Source: Coccinella septempunctata (taxonomy: Eukaryota > Arthropoda > Insecta > Coleoptera > Coccinellidae). Taken from it: DNA of 64,000 nucleotides. Position numbers and translations under genes: made by a program. This document shows, piece after piece, positions 24,133 to 36,903 of the stretch; position 1 is the first letter of the stretch; each line of letters opens with the position of its first letter. The notes under the pieces were generated by a model, which saw nothing but the letters and a program-made list of their open reading frames with translations, was not told the DNA's origin and ran no database searches. The DNA lies in the NCBI RefSeq assembly GCF_907165205.1, contig NC_058189.1:14568001-14632000 (forward strand), read 5' to 3'.

Positions 24133-25428
24133 TATTCAAAATTGAGTGTGTTATGATTGTTCAAAAAAGAGTAGTGGACCGTATTCCCAGAGAATTGAGT
24201 CGGAGTTGGTATTGTAAAATCATTTATTGTACATCGTTCTCAATCATAAAATGAATAAGTCACCTGCATGAAGCTAATACAATAATTGAAACCAATATGT
24301 TTTAATAATATCTATAGAATCAGAGAGACATTATTCAACTTAAAACAGAGAAAACCAAGAATAGTTAAAAGGTCACTCGAGGTCAGACTTAGACTTCGAG
24401 AAAGTTCGATAAATTCAAAATTAACACATTTACATACATTTACAGCGACAGAGCAACAAGTGAAAATTGACTTCGAGAGCCCCTTTATTCTATCAGAAAA
24501 ACAGTAGGTCAGTATAATGAATTTTAATGAGAAGACTGAGTTGTAAAAATGAAATAGGCCATTTAGAAGAACTAAATTGTCTATAAGTCTGGTCATCAAT
24601 GAGAGATCGATACATTAAGTCGCGTCGAGCAATAATTATAATTTAAATATGAGCAGAGCAAGATTGTTATAAGTTACATGAGAAAACCAAGAATAATAAA
24701 GTCAATATGAGAAGAGCTAGAATATTATAATTGATGTGAGTAACGCTGGCCTCGACGAGTGCAAATATTCATTAATGAATTATACATTTACAGAGACGGA
24801 CTGCTTACAAGTGAGCACAATTAGAACTTCCATCAGAAAAATAGAAGATACAATTGATAAATTATGAGATGTACAAAACGAGAGTACTAATGAGGAAAAC
24901 CACAAATCGTTGGTTTCGAGAAGAGCAGATTGCTTGAAAACTAACATGTATATCGAGCAGGATGATTGAATATGAGAATGTATCAATGAGAGTACAAATT
25001 ACAATGAGTTGATCATACCAATTGAGAGTTTACACGATTACCAGAGCAGACCGTCCAAGGTGGAACCAGGACGAGAAACTGTCAATCAGTTTCATGGCTT
25101 TCCACTGATCGTTGAACCATATTTGAGAAGTTCACATCGTGTTCTGAAGGAAAACTGTTAATTCCAGGGTCCACCCTGGAGAACAGTAGGATTCATTCAT
25201 CTGAAACTGACAAGTACTACAATAATCGAGGTTAAGAAAAGTCAATTCAACAACGTCAACAAAGAGAATGTGTAGTTTTCCGCTTCTGAAATCAACGAGA
25301 GTGGAGCTGTTGCTTTGGTCAATTAGCGCACCGCAGAATTGGGATACTATACGTGGCCATCCGGGGCTGATCAGGAGCGTAGACTAGAGAAAGTTTGGTT
25401 GGAGGATTTCTTCGCTCAATTTTTACCA
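24133..25428 (-). repeat. Diverged solo BEL/Pao LTR
   Basis: This 1.3 kb stretch aligns in the same order with the BEL LTR at 26739-28584: gtgttatgatt at the left, aaaatgaataagtcacctgc near 24247, agagacggactgcttacaag near 24790, gtccaccctggag near 25170, and gcttcgctcaattttta-type right end. Several internal blocks are missing (about 1296 versus 1846 bp). No coding region, primer-binding site or second LTR adjoins it, and the expected 5 bp target duplication is not visible. It is best read as an old solo LTR of a related subfamily. Confidence 0.8.
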
Positions 25429-25980
25429 TTGATAAATGATGGGGATTGAAAATGTCGTAGTAAGAAATATAATTCATGTTTTGAATTGTTCACAGGATGT
25501 TTCAAACTTGAGCATTGTAACGTGGTTCCTTCGGAGAAAACTTATCTCGAGCGCCAGCTATTCTTTTCACTAGGAAGAATAGCAAACCTACCAGAGTAGC
25601 TGCTAGTCGGAGACAGAGTTCGCTGTTATCTAGGGTGTTAGCGATAACGAAGTAGTCAAAATAAAATTATGTACTAGTTTATTCACACCTTCGGAAACTG
25701 ATTATATATACAACGGAAATATGTGTAGGTATGAAATATGAGCGAATCGATCAGCAAACATACATTCGGGAAATTCTATCCGGTCACGAGCTCTTTGCAA
25801 AGTTTATACCGGGTACAATGAAAAATCAGAGGTTGTTCAATAAAATGCGCCAACCAGAACTGACGAAATGGATACTAAAGATGACCTCGCGAAGTGAAAT
25901 GACGGTATCGGGATATAATTAATTGTATTTCTCCAATGAAAAGAAACACAACCAGGGCGGATCTATTCGAGACTTTTATT

Positions 25981-26228
25981 CGCTACCCCAAGGGCTAACG
26001 CTCCATGACTGATAGCGAAGAAAAGGTCTATTTTTAGCGCAACTACGGGATTTCAGTGACGACGAGCGGTATCTCTTATTCTCTACCCCAAGGGCTTACG
26101 CGCCATGACTGATGGAAAAGAAGAGATTTCGAATTCAACACTTATGACGCGGAACGCGGACAGGGGGGTTGACGGGACTCTCCCTTCTGTACCCCAAGGG
26201 CTTACGCGCCATGACTGATAGCGAAGGG
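25981..26228. repeat. Three spaced copies of a 35-45 bp motif
   Basis: The motif ctaccccaagggcttacg-cgccatgactgat recurs at 25983, 26083 and 26188 (first copy gctaacgctcc). In two copies it is followed by agcgaag. Centres are about 100 and 105 bp apart, and the sequence between copies is not conserved. The regular spacing suggests subrepeats of an LTR or regulatory region. The same sequence tract is then interrupted by the Jockey-like LINE at 26566. Confidence 0.7.
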
Positions 26229-26738
26229 AAAAGTCAGACTCGCGAAACAGGGTAAAGTACGATAAAATATAACAGGAAGCGATACAGTCCAGCAGTGTCA
26301 AAGAAGTAACCGGTGTAGGTCTAATTAAGAAACTGAACGGTAAAGACGGGACCTACCTCCTTTATTTCAGGCACTCACGGAAGACAAACGAAAACTAAAA
26401 ATAATTCCTAAGAGCACTAATACTCGCAACACAAAATTATTTTTAAAATTGTTGAACGGCTTGTCGTGCAGACAATTAACGTCGAATCGCAGAAAAGTAC
26501 GGAGCGTTAAAGAGTCAAAGTGAAAGAGCAAAAATCAAAAAGTTAAAGAGAATCAAAAGTGACCGTTTTTTTTTTTTTTTTTTTTTTTTGGTGTAGCAGG
26601 GGGAAAATCTGCAAACAGACGAACACACCCTCTCCTGAGGGGGAACAGTGTGGGGATTCTCACTCTCCGAGCTCGAGACCCACTAAAAACCCTTAACTGC
26701 TTCTTCATAGGTTCCGGGCATTTTGCCTATTAACCAGT

Positions 26739-28584
26739 TGTTAAAAAATCGAGGGTGTTATGATTTTTAATTCAAGAGTAGTGTATTAAAAGATAATTGA
26801 GTTGGAGATGGTATAAAAACATTTATTAGGAATCATTCACAACCATAAAATGAATATGTCACCTGCATGAAGCTAATACAGTAAAAAGCAACTAATATTA
26901 ACAACATCTATAAACTCAGAGAGACAATATTCAATTAAAAACAAGAGATGGTCCAGAGCAGTTCAAATGAGAAGTCACTTGATGTCAGACTTAGACGTTG
27001 AGGAGTTCAATAAATTCAATATCAACACAACGGTTACACAGTGATAGGGCAATCAATTGAAAATTAATTGCGAGAGCCTCCTTTTTCTATCAGAAAACGC
27101 GAAGGTTAGAATACTGAATTTTAAAGAGAAGACGCGAGAGTACAGAGAAATAGGCCCGAGGTGAAACTGCAATGTCTAAGTCTGATCATCAACGAGAAAT
27201 CGATACATTAAATTTGAGTTGATCAATAATGTTAATGTAAGTATGAGCAGAACAAGAGTAGCACAAGTTAAATGAGAAGCACAGAATTAATGAATTTGAG
27301 AAGCACTAGAATATTAAAAATAATATGAAAAGGGCAATAAATTATAATTAAATGAGAAGTTCAATAATAATTAATTAAATGAAAAGGACAATCATAATTA
27401 ATCTGAGAAGAACATAATAGAATTCATATACAGTGAGATGATCTTGAAGAGTGCAAAAATTTATCAATAAATTCAACATTTACAGAGACGAACTGCTTAC
27501 AAGTAAGCACGATTAGAACGTTCATCAGAAAAATAGAAGAAACAATTGATAAATTAAGAGAAGTCATGAGAGTACTGAGTTGAATAAATCTCTAATCGTA
27601 GATTTTGAGATGTGCTGAAGGCTGAGAAAACTAACATGCATGTTGAGTCCGATGAATGAATATAGAAGAGAAACAATGAGAGTACATATTATAAAGAGTA
27701 GACCATACCAAGTGAGTAGACATGAGTGTTCGAGCAGACTTTCCAGGGTGGAGCCTAGGTCGAGGTGTATCGAGCATTATCACTGATCGCTTAACGAAAG
27801 TTGAGGTGTTCATCCTGTTCTGAAGAAAACAGCTACATCCAGGGTCCACCCTGGAGAAGATGAGGATTCATTCATCTGAAACTCAACACCATGAATTAGT
27901 CATATGTATAACGAGGTGATCATAAGAGTTGTCTTAAAAATGATTAAACTGATTCTAATAATAAGGAATATTATGAGCAGACAATGAATCAGTAATCATT
28001 TTTATTGAGATGGACTTGAGAAGTTTCAATCCTGGTGCTACATACCCATTTTCATGTGAGAAGATCTAGAGAAGTCTGAAAATCTATATAAATTGTGAAA
28101 TATAATAAAATATATAGTTCTGAGAAGACAATGGTTCGAGTTGAGTTGAGTGGAATCTATTTCTAGATTCTGAATCTCTTGCACGTGGACTAATTTCATT
28201 ACAATGAAATTATCATGAAAATGGTGTAATGTATGATGTTGAGCAGTCTGAGAGTAATTTACCTTATGAGACGAACAATTTAGCACCAGGATTGTGCGAG
28301 AAGACTTAAAAATTGAGAACAACTAAAAGAGGTGAACTTAAAAATGAGGTGTTACAAAATCACATTGATAGCAGCGCGAAGTTAATTCAACGGAGCTAAC
28401 AAAGAGAATCTTTTGAAAAATGTGTAATTGTGTGGTTTTTCACTCCTGAAAAACACTGAAAGTGGGGCCGCTGCGTCGTTCAACCAGCGCACCGCCGAAT
28501 CGGAGTACCATACGTGGCCACCGGAGCTGGTCAGGAGCGTCGACTCGAGAGAGGTCGGAGGAGGGCTTCGCTCAATTTTTAACA
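26739..28584 (-). repeat. BEL 3' LTR (left copy)
   Basis: 1846 bp. By eye it is identical to the right LTR except that 5 bases (gactg) after agagtagtg near 26783 are absent. Open frames within it (for example 27631-27849, 28038-28322, 28382-28597) recur exactly in the other LTR and are chance frames. Its left end abuts the LINE sequence taaccagt. Confidence 0.92.
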
Positions 28585-29939
28585 TTCCGCCCGCCATAAC
28601 TAACAGCGTTAGTTATCGAGATGACTAGAGAGGTTGAAATTCCTTCTTGGTTGCTTCGTCTGAGGAGACTGGCAAAATTGCTGACTTCGAGATCGGTCTG
28701 GTTAGAGTGGACGTGGAGGTCTTGAGGGGACCCTGCGTGCATGGTCATTACTCGCCCTAATGGCCACTTACAAGGAGGCAATCGCTCGTCAGTGATGAGA
28801 AAGGGACGAGATGGTCTGACACGTTGTTTTGGTAATTGTCCCATAAGTTGTTAAGCTTTTATACCTCGTTGCCTTGCACATATAACACACTTCAGGATGT
28901 GGGATTTCACTGGGGCTCTTCTTCCAATGATCCAATATTGTTGTCGGATGGTGGACAGTGTGAGTTGTGTACCTCCATGGAGTGTTCGTTTGTGAGCAGA
29001 ATTATCTGGGTCTAATAGAGCGTTGGTGATTCGTCCGCCTACACGAATGACACCTTCATGGTCGATGAACGCCGTGAGTCTACTGAACACATGTGAGGAT
29101 GACAGAGCAGTACCATTTTGAAGAGCCTTGAGTTCTTGAGGAAAATACACTTGTTGAGTAGCCTTGATCCAATAGATCCTTGATTTTTCCAAGTCAGTTG
29201 AGGTGAGCGGAGTTGAGAAGTTCAGAGTTGAGGAGTGTCTGAGTCGGGCGAGGACTCTTAAACAGAGAGAGGTGATTCTTAACAGTTTATTGAGAGAAGA
29301 ATACCTGTATATAAGATCCCACGAGTAGTCTTGAGTTACGGCCGTGAGGAGGTTCTTGGTGGGTCTTGCTTCAGATTCGGGGTCAATTGTCGTTGCCGGC
29401 TGACGATTGGGCCAGGAATCTGGTGACTTGGAAATCCATGGTGGTCCCGTCCACCATAGAGTGCTGTTCAGTAGTTGAGATGACGAGAAGCCACGAGAAG
29501 CACTGTCCGCTGGATTTTCCTTGCCGGAAACGTATCTCCATTGCGCAGTTGGAGTTAGGTCTTGGATGAGCTCTACCCTGTTTCGAACAAAGTCCTTCCA
29601 GCGAGCTGAGTGAGATGTGATCCACGTGAGAGAGACTGTTGAGTCCGTCCACAAAGTCGTTGAGTGTATCTGTGTATCTAAAACACGATGAGCATAATTA
29701 GTTAACCTGGCCAGGATGAGAGATGCTGTGAGTTCAAGTCGCGGGATTGTGAGGCGTTTCAAAGGCGTTACTTTTGTTTTCGAGCAGAGCAATGTGACTT
29801 TGGATCCTGTGGACGGTGAGCGGACTACGAGATAGAGGACTGCTGCCATGGCAAGTTGAGAAGCATCAGAGAAGCCGTAAAGTTCTATGGTAGCATTTTC
29901 TTGGGTGCCTACCCAGCGAGGTGCTCGTACATTGATCAA
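28585..29939 (-). pseudogene. BEL RNase H and integrase stub with core deletion
   Basis: The 362-residue frame 28851-29939 begins in the connection domain (YGFSDASQLAMAAVLYL), carries the RNase H segment TLWTDSTVSLTWI, and reaches the integrase zinc domain (HGGTQLTLSTIRQQYWI ... ILKCVICARQRG), ending in a stop. After the stop the sequence reads MGQLPKQRVRPSRPF, where the integrase core normally starts. It then jumps straight to ITDERLPPCKWPLGRV, which is normally at the far C-terminus. The catalytic integrase core (about 300 residues in the family) is deleted. The deletion does not damage the adjacent purine tract or LTR. Confidence 0.88.
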
Positions 29940-30979
29940 TGATTTGAGATCTTCTCTGATATGTTACACCATCTTTCTGTGAGTTGAGGTGACAGTGGTT
30001 CGTCCCATGACAGTTTCTGGAGCCAAAGTTCCTGCAACAACATTTTGGCCCTGATCGTGACAGGGGATACTAAACCAAAAGGATCAAAGTGTTGAGCGAT
30101 ATGAGAAAACATAGTACGTTTAGTTACCACAGACCCAGATGAGCTTGAGTTGATCTTGAATGAGAAGTAATCCTCTTGAGGATACCAGAGGAGGCCTAGA
30201 AGTTTCGTTGAAGTAGGACAGTCGTCAAATGAGATTGGCGATGGTATCATTTCTTCCTCGGTTACCATCTTGAGCGTACTTGGAGAGTTCGATTGCCACT
30301 TTGCTAAGGGGAGGCCGCCCGCCATGCAGAGATTTTTCAGGTCGATAGCGATTTCTGAGAGTTCTTCTTTCGTGTCTGCACCACCATAGATATCATCAAC
30401 ATAGCGACCTTTGGTGAGTGGTGGAATGGCGAGTGGATACTTGTGACCTTCATCTTCGATGAGCTGGAGGAGGACTCGAATGGCCAAGAAAGGTGCAGCC
30501 TTGGTTCCATAGGTGACGGTGGTGAGGTGGTACGTCGCTATCTCATCTTCTGAGTTTCGCCAGAGAATGCATTGGAGATCCCAATCGTCTGGATGCACCA
30601 TGATCTGTCTGTACATCTTCGTGATGTCTGTGGAAAACACAAATTTAAAGCGACGTACCCAGAACAATACATCAATAACATCTAACTGAAGTTTCGCTCC
30701 TGTGTGCATGATGTCGTTCAGTGAGAGGCCTGTTGAGGTGGGACTGGAACCATTGAACACTACTCGCAATTTGGTGGAGGAGCTGTCTGGTTTGAGAATT
30801 CCATGGTGCGGCAAATAGTATCTGGGATGCGAGATGTCTGAGGGAGCCTTCTTCATGTGCTTGAGTTGTTCGTAATCAGTGAGGAAGTCCGTGTAGAGCT
30901 GGCAATATTCTTGGTTTCCCTCGAACTTGCGAAATTGTCCTTGGAGACATCGGAAGGCACGCTGTCTGGAAGATCCCAA
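29936..30979 (-). pseudogene. BEL reverse transcriptase
   Basis: A 347-residue frame containing most of the reverse transcriptase of the polyprotein: RQRAFRCLQGQF, YYLPHHGILK, LRVVFNGSSPT, STDITKMYRQIMVHPDDWDL, then RYVDDIYGGADTKEEL at about residue 190 with the YVDD active site, and LLGLLWYPQEDYF. These are hallmark BEL/Pao motifs. It follows the protease frame in phase after one stop. It ends at SEKISNH with a stop, overlapping the next frame by 4 bases, which indicates a small frameshift. There is no own start: the listed 5' limit is simply the preceding stop region. Confidence 0.9.
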
Positions 30980-30994
30980 AAGATTAGAAGATGA

Positions 30995-31999
30995 TTATAA
31001 TGGGAGTCTTACCATGTATCGTCCAGAAGGAAGTCGAGAGAGAGTGGTCTTGAGGTGGTCTTCACATTCCTGCTCGTCAGCAGTGAGGTGACTTATGGAG
31101 GTGGACTTGACTTCTTCTTGTTCCCAGAACTTTTCGAGAAGGCTTTGAAGGTCAGATTCTTGAGTGGCATGGTATTGAGGAGACATACTTGAGCAGACTT
31201 CTTGATGAGGGCATATTGGACCTAGGACCAAACATCCAAAGATCGAGAGCTGAGCTGTTGGAGTTGACCCATCTGGCCCTTTTCGGAGTTGAGGAAGAAT
31301 GATGGAACCATAGACATCAGCACCCAATATGATGTCGATTGGCCTGGAGGTGTAGAACTCTGGATCGGCGAGCTTCAAATTGTCGAGGTGTGGCAAACGT
31401 GGTCGTGTGCAACAATTGAAAGATGGTAGATTAGTAAATGGAGATGACAAGATATGAGCATTTATATTCACGGTTTTGTGATTGTGAAGAGATTTCAGTG
31501 TGATCAGTACTGATCCTCTTGATCTTGAGGTGGCTCCACCAATTCCAACGATGGTGACTTTGGATTGGCTTCGGGGAAGGCTGAGCTGTCTTGAGAAGTC
31601 TTCAGAGATGAACGAGAGTTCCGATCCAGAATCGATGAGGAGTCTTGCGTTGTACGAGATGACTGGTGTGATGAGCGGTCGATAATGAGATGAGCTGTCT
31701 TCGAGGGGTTTTGATGACTGCCTGAGCACTTTAGGCCCGTTTCGAGGTGGCTGGCTTGGCTTCGCTGGTCTTTTGAGTTGGCTTGGATGAGAAGGCTTGA
31801 GGTGACTTTGGTGAGACGGCTCGGCTGAGCGGGTCGTGTGGCCGTTTTGGCCATTAAATGAGAAGGCTATTTTTGAGCAGATCTTAGAGGAGACTTTGGA
31901 AGAGGCGACATTAGAGGCGGCATCGTGAGAATATGAGGATTTCGGTCTAGAGCTGGGTCTCAAAATACATAGAAACGAGGACTTAGTTGAGACGAACAT
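30995..31999 (-). pseudogene. BEL gag remnant and aspartic protease
   Basis: A 334-residue minus-strand frame. The first 115 or so residues are a serine-, lysine- and proline-rich linker (KPSHPSQLKRPAKPSQPP), probably the gag-pol junction. The retropepsin motif LLIDSGSELSFI follows at about residue 122, then the usual BEL protease tail (PIDIILGADVYGSIIL). It ends at TAA just after GRYMVRLPL. The next frame continues in phase beyond that stop, so the break is a single nonsense codon. Only about 475 bp separate this frame from the 5' LTR, too little for a BEL gag gene. The usual zinc knuckles of gag are absent. Confidence 0.85.
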
Positions 32000-32454
32000 T
32001 GAGGGGTCGAGAAGATCTTATAGCAAAGAGCAGCCAAGAGCAGATGTTTGTCCTCGTATTGAGAAATGAGACTTCCCCAAGCTATGGGAAGTGAGGTGTG
32101 CCAGTGAGAGCCAAGCGACAGATCTACTTCAGAGGAGTCGACTGAAGAGAAGATCTGAGGTAATGGAGGCGTTCAGCATTAGAAATTGAGGAGTTGAATT
32201 ACTTGAATAGTCGCCAGAGAAGACTGGTAATGAGATGTCTGAGCAGACGAGGACGAAGCAACCGGTTGAGATGGCGTTTGAGGTGGCTCGAGAGACTCCT
32301 TGAGATGACGAATGATGTGGAGATAAAGCATGAGCAGGCTTATTAAGAAAGAATTTCTCTTACTCAAAGTATTCGTGGTCGAGGTGCACAATTCCATGAG
32401 AGGGCAGAGAGGAGAACTATGATTAGTGAACGATGATAAAATTCCAACTCAATT

Positions 32455-32472
32455 ATCCGGCCCGAAGGACCA
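32455..32472 (-). promoter_or_regulatory. BEL primer-binding site (tRNA-Tyr type)
   Basis: Two bases after the 5' LTR the minus strand reads TGGTCCTTCGGGCCGGAT. This complements the 3' end of insect tRNA-Tyr (…CCGGCTCGAAGGACCA from memory of the family) with one mismatch (G for A). It would prime minus-strand DNA synthesis. Confidence 0.7.
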
Positions 32473-32474
32473 AA

Positions 32475-34325
32475 TGTTAAAAAATCGAGGGTGTTATGAT
32501 TTTTAATTCAAGAGTAGTGGACTGTATTAAAAGATAATTGAGTTGGAGATGGTATAAAAACATTTATTAGGAATCATTCACAACCATAAAATGAATATGT
32601 CACCTGCATGAAGCTAATACAGTAAAAAGCAACTAATATTAACAACATCTATAAACTCAGAGAGACAATATTCAATTAAAAACAAGAGATGGTCCAGAGC
32701 AGTTCAAATGAGAAGTCACTTGATGTCAGACTTAGACGTTGAGGAGTTCAATAAATTCAATATCAACACAACGGTTACACAGTGATAGGGCAATCAATTG
32801 AAAATTAATTGCGAGAGCCTCCTTTTTCTATCAGAAAACGCGAAGGTTAGAATACTGAATTTTAAAGAGAAGACGCGAGAGTACAGAGAAATAGGCCCGA
32901 GGTGAAACTGCAATGTCTAAGTCTGATCATCAACGAGAAATCGATACATTAAATTTGAGTTGATCAATAATGTTAATGTAAGTATGAGCAGAACAAGAGT
33001 AGCACAAGTTAAATGAGAAGCACAGAATTAATGAATTTGAGAAGCACTAGAATATTAAAAATAATATGAAAAGGGCAATAAATTATAATTAAATGAGAAG
33101 TTCAATAATAATTAATTAAATGAAAAGGACAATCATAATTAATCTGAGAAGAACATAATAGAATTCATATACAGTGAGATGATCTTGAAGAGTGCAAAAA
33201 TTTATCAATAAATTCAACATTTACAGAGACGAACTGCTTACAAGTAAGCACGATTAGAACGTTCATCAGAAAAATAGAAGAAACAATTGATAAATTAAGA
33301 GAAGTCATGAGAGTACTGAGTTGAATAAATCTCTAATCGTAGATTTTGAGATGTGCTGAAGGCTGAGAAAACTAACATGCATGTTGAGTCCGATGAATGA
33401 ATATAGAAGAGAAACAATGAGAGTACATATTATAAAGAGTAGACCATACCAAGTGAGTAGACATGAGTGTTCGAGCAGACTTTCCAGGGTGGAGCCTAGG
33501 TCGAGGTGTATCGAGCATTATCACTGATCGCTTAACGAAAGTTGAGGTGTTCATCCTGTTCTGAAGAAAACAGCTACATCCAGGGTCCACCCTGGAGAAG
33601 ATGAGGATTCATTCATCTGAAACTCAACACCATGAATTAGTCATATGTATAACGAGGTGATCATAAGAGTTGTCTTAAAAATGATTAAACTGATTCTAAT
33701 AATAAGGAATATTATGAGCAGACAATGAATCAGTAATCATTTTTATTGAGATGGACTTGAGAAGTTTCAATCCTGGTGCTACATACCCATTTTCATGTGA
33801 GAAGATCTAGAGAAGTCTGAAAATCTATATAAATTGTGAAATATAATAAAATATATAGTTCTGAGAAGACAATGGTTCGAGTTGAGTTGAGTGGAATCTA
33901 TTTCTAGATTCTGAATCTCTTGCACGTGGACTAATTTCATTACAATGAAATTATCATGAAAATGGTGTAATGTATGATGTTGAGCAGTCTGAGAGTAATT
34001 TACCTTATGAGACGAACAATTTAGCACCAGGATTGTGCGAGAAGACTTAAAAATTGAGAACAACTAAAAGAGGTGAACTTAAAAATGAGGTGTTACAAAA
34101 TCACATTGATAGCAGCGCGAAGTTAATTCAACGGAGCTAACAAAGAGAATCTTTTGAAAAATGTGTAATTGTGTGGTTTTTCACTCCTGAAAAACACTGA
34201 AAGTGGGGCCGCTGCGTCGTTCAACCAGCGCACCGCCGAATCGGAGTACCATACGTGGCCACCGGAGCTGGTCAGGAGCGTCGACTCGAGAGAGGTCGGA
34301 GGAGGGCTTCGCTCAATTTTTAACA
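32475..34325 (-). repeat. BEL 5' LTR (right copy)
   Basis: 1851 bp, starting on the minus strand with tgttaaaaattgagcgaagc and ending ttttttaaca. Adjacent LINE sequence at 34326 (ccagttgactcttatgg) continues the LINE 3' region. The very large LTR carries U3, R and U5, whose limits I cannot place. Confidence 0.92.
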
Positions 34326-34428
34326 CCAGTTGACTCTTATGGTTTCTGGACTCTCACACGATCATAGTCGTGTTGATATTTGTATGCTGCCTATAGCTTT
34401 TATAGGTTAAGCTCTTCTTTGGTTACAT

Positions 34429-36903
34429 TTAAATCCTTACCTGATCTTTGGGTCTTCGGTAGTAGGTTCTTGACCTTCTAGCATCTTCCGTTGGATCGTA
34501 GTCGACTAATCTTCGTAGTTCCTCATTTGGATGTTGTTTGGCTTTGTCGAATATCCTTTCCGCCTTTCTCTTCATAAATTCTGTAACTGGTTCCCATTCC
34601 AAGTCCTTGTAGATTTGTTTGTTCCTAACAAACCAGGGTACGTCCATCGCCATTCTAAGGAGTTTATTCTCAGTGGCCTGTATTTTCTTGATGTGGGTCT
34701 TGGCTGCGAAGCCCCATGCCGCCGATCCATATGTGAGTTGTGGTCGCGCAATTGTTTTAATCATCGTCAACTTGATGTTCTTATTCATATGACTTCTTCT
34801 GCCTATGAGTGGATAAAGTTTACTCATTGCGGCTTTTGTTTTATCAACTGCACATTTGATGTGGTTTTTCCATGTAAGTCCTCTGTCAAGCGTCACTCCT
34901 AGGTATGTTGCTTCATTTTTCCATTCAACCTCTTCTCCATCAACTTCAAGGTTTTCTTCCATCCTCAATCTTCTCTTTTGCAGTAATATTGCTTGAGTCT
35001 TTCTTCCATTGATTTGGATTTTCCATTTGATGCACCATTTGAGTAATTCATCTATGGCTTCCTGCAGTCTCCGGTGTATGATCTCTGGGCGTCGATGTCT
35101 GAACGCTATTCCTGTGTCATCTGCGTACAATGTGAGCATATTTCTAGCATTCTTCGGGATATCATAGACGTATATTACATAAAGCAGAGGTCCAAGTACC
35201 GATCCTTGAGGCACTCCCGCTTCTAATTGTCTGATTTGAGAGGTTGCTCCATCTATTTTCACATAAAAGTTTCTATTCCTCAGATAGTTCCTTATAATCT
35301 TGCATAGCTTGGTCGAATATCCTGCTTTTTTCATCTTGTAGATTAGGCCTTCGTGCCATACTCTATCAAAAGCTCTCTCGATATCCATCAGAACTAATCC
35401 TGTGGCCTGTTTGGTCTGCATTCCTTCGGTGACGTATTCTATGAGCCGTAGTAATTGGAGTTCAGTCGAGTGTTCTCGTCGAAATCCAAATTGTTCGGGT
35501 GGAATTATCTTCAACATTTCTGTTTCCTCATTCAGCCTTTTGGCGATAACCCTCTCGACGACTTTTCCTAGTGCTGATAATAGGCTTATTGGTCTATAAT
35601 TTTGAGGAAATTTCCGTTCCTTTCCAGGCTTGTTGAAAACTATCATTTCTGCAGTTTTCCATCTCTTTGGGTAGTATTCGGTCCTCATCACTCCGTTTGT
35701 TATATTCGTCAAGGCTGCTATTCCTTTTCTAGGCAATTTCTTCAACATATAATTCGTTATCCTATCTTCTCCTGGTGCTTTCCGGTTTTTCAGTTTCATT
35801 ATTATCTCTTTGATTTCTGTTGGTGAAGCCGGTTTTGGAATGATTTCGGTTTCCGGTGGTTCCATCATCAGTTCTTCGTTTGCCTCCACTTCTTCTTCTA
35901 GATCTTCATTGTCATCATCATTTCTGTAATTTATTCTGGCTTCTCTCTCAATTGAGTCGGCAAGTGCTTCGGCTTTTTCAAGTCTCGTATATACCATTCC
36001 GTTTGCTCCATGCAGTGGAGGTATAACTGTCCGTTCTCGTCGTAAGCGTTTTTGCATTTTCCAAGCCGAGTGATCTATTGTATTCAGTTCCCTTAATCTC
36101 TGGTGCCATCTGTTATTACGCAGTTCTGTTAAAGCATTTTTCAATATCTGACTATGCTTATTCAGTTTCTTCTTGTCTTCTTCTCTTTTTGTTGTTCTGT
36201 AGATTTTCCTGAGTCTTCTGTTCTTTTTTATAAGTTCCTTTATATCCCTTGGCGTATCTCCATGTGAATGTTTCGGAATTGGTTTCCTTATTCTCTTGGT
36301 GCTTTCTTCATAGGCTTCTTTTATTTGATTTTCCAATTTTTCAACTGCTTCATCTAATTCATCCCGGGTGTTTATTTGGGGAATTTCCGTGATTTTCTCC
36401 TGAAGTAAATTCTTATATTTCTCCCAGTCTGTGCGATCCTTGGTTTGTGTCTCTTCTTCGTTTCTTGGGCCATGTCCCACTATGAATTCTATGGGATTGT
36501 GGTCTGAAGTTCCGTCTTCTATTGTATCAATGCTGATTTCTTCAGTGATGTCTTTCATTACGACAATGTCCAGTACATCGGGTAGTCCATTTACTCTTGG
36601 TATGTAGGTCGGTATATCAGGTCCTATCACATCTGCATTAAGTTTTTCAGCATAAATCTTCAGTCTTCTCCCATTGGTATTTTCCACCCTACTGTTCCAT
36701 TCCTGCGATTTGCAGTTAAGATCACCAATTATGATTTTCGGGTGTCTTCCTACTAGTAGCATTTTTAGATCCTCTTCCAGCATGTCCTTATCCGGTGATT
36801 TATAAGTCGAAATAATCTTCACTTGTCCTCGATTGGTATTCACAATAATCGATATTGCTTCTACTTCTTGACCATTGAATATTTGGTCGAAATGGTGATC
36901 CAT
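34429..36903 (-). pseudogene. Jockey-like ORF2: rest of endonuclease and reverse transcriptase
   Basis: An 824-residue frame. Residues about 60-140 carry the second half of the APE-type endonuclease (IIGDLNCKSQEWNS; TSDHNPIEFI). The reverse transcriptase spans about residues 365-640: KAPGEDRITNYMLKKLP, VLMDIERAFDRVWHEGL, AGVPQGSVLGPLLYVIYVYD and LTLYADDTGIAFR with the YADD active site. The thumb and C-terminal region end with VRNKQIYKDLEWEPV and an arginine-rich tail. The frame is open throughout. It is separated from the N-terminal endonuclease part (36963-37145) by an 8 bp tandem duplication. The last 119 residues recur at 41521-41880. Confidence 0.93.

Larger units (their letters stand above)
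26739..34325 (-). mobile_element. BEL/Pao LTR retrotransposon, young but internally deleted
   Basis: Two almost identical LTRs (26739-28584 and 32475-34325) start TG and end CA on either strand, and are flanked by ccagt at 26734-26738 and 34326-34330, a 5 bp duplication as expected for BEL/Pao. Reading minus, the right LTR is 5'. A primer-binding site follows it, then protease, reverse transcriptase, RNase H and an integrase stub, then a purine-rich tract (ggcgggcggaa, 28585-28595) before the 3' LTR. Gag is essentially missing and the integrase core is deleted, so mobilisation must have been in trans. Confidence 0.93.

Noticed and set aside
27631..28597. Open frames of 72, 94 and 71 codons recurring at 33372-34326
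   Set aside because: They lie inside the two BEL LTRs and recur because the LTRs are copies; no coding motif.
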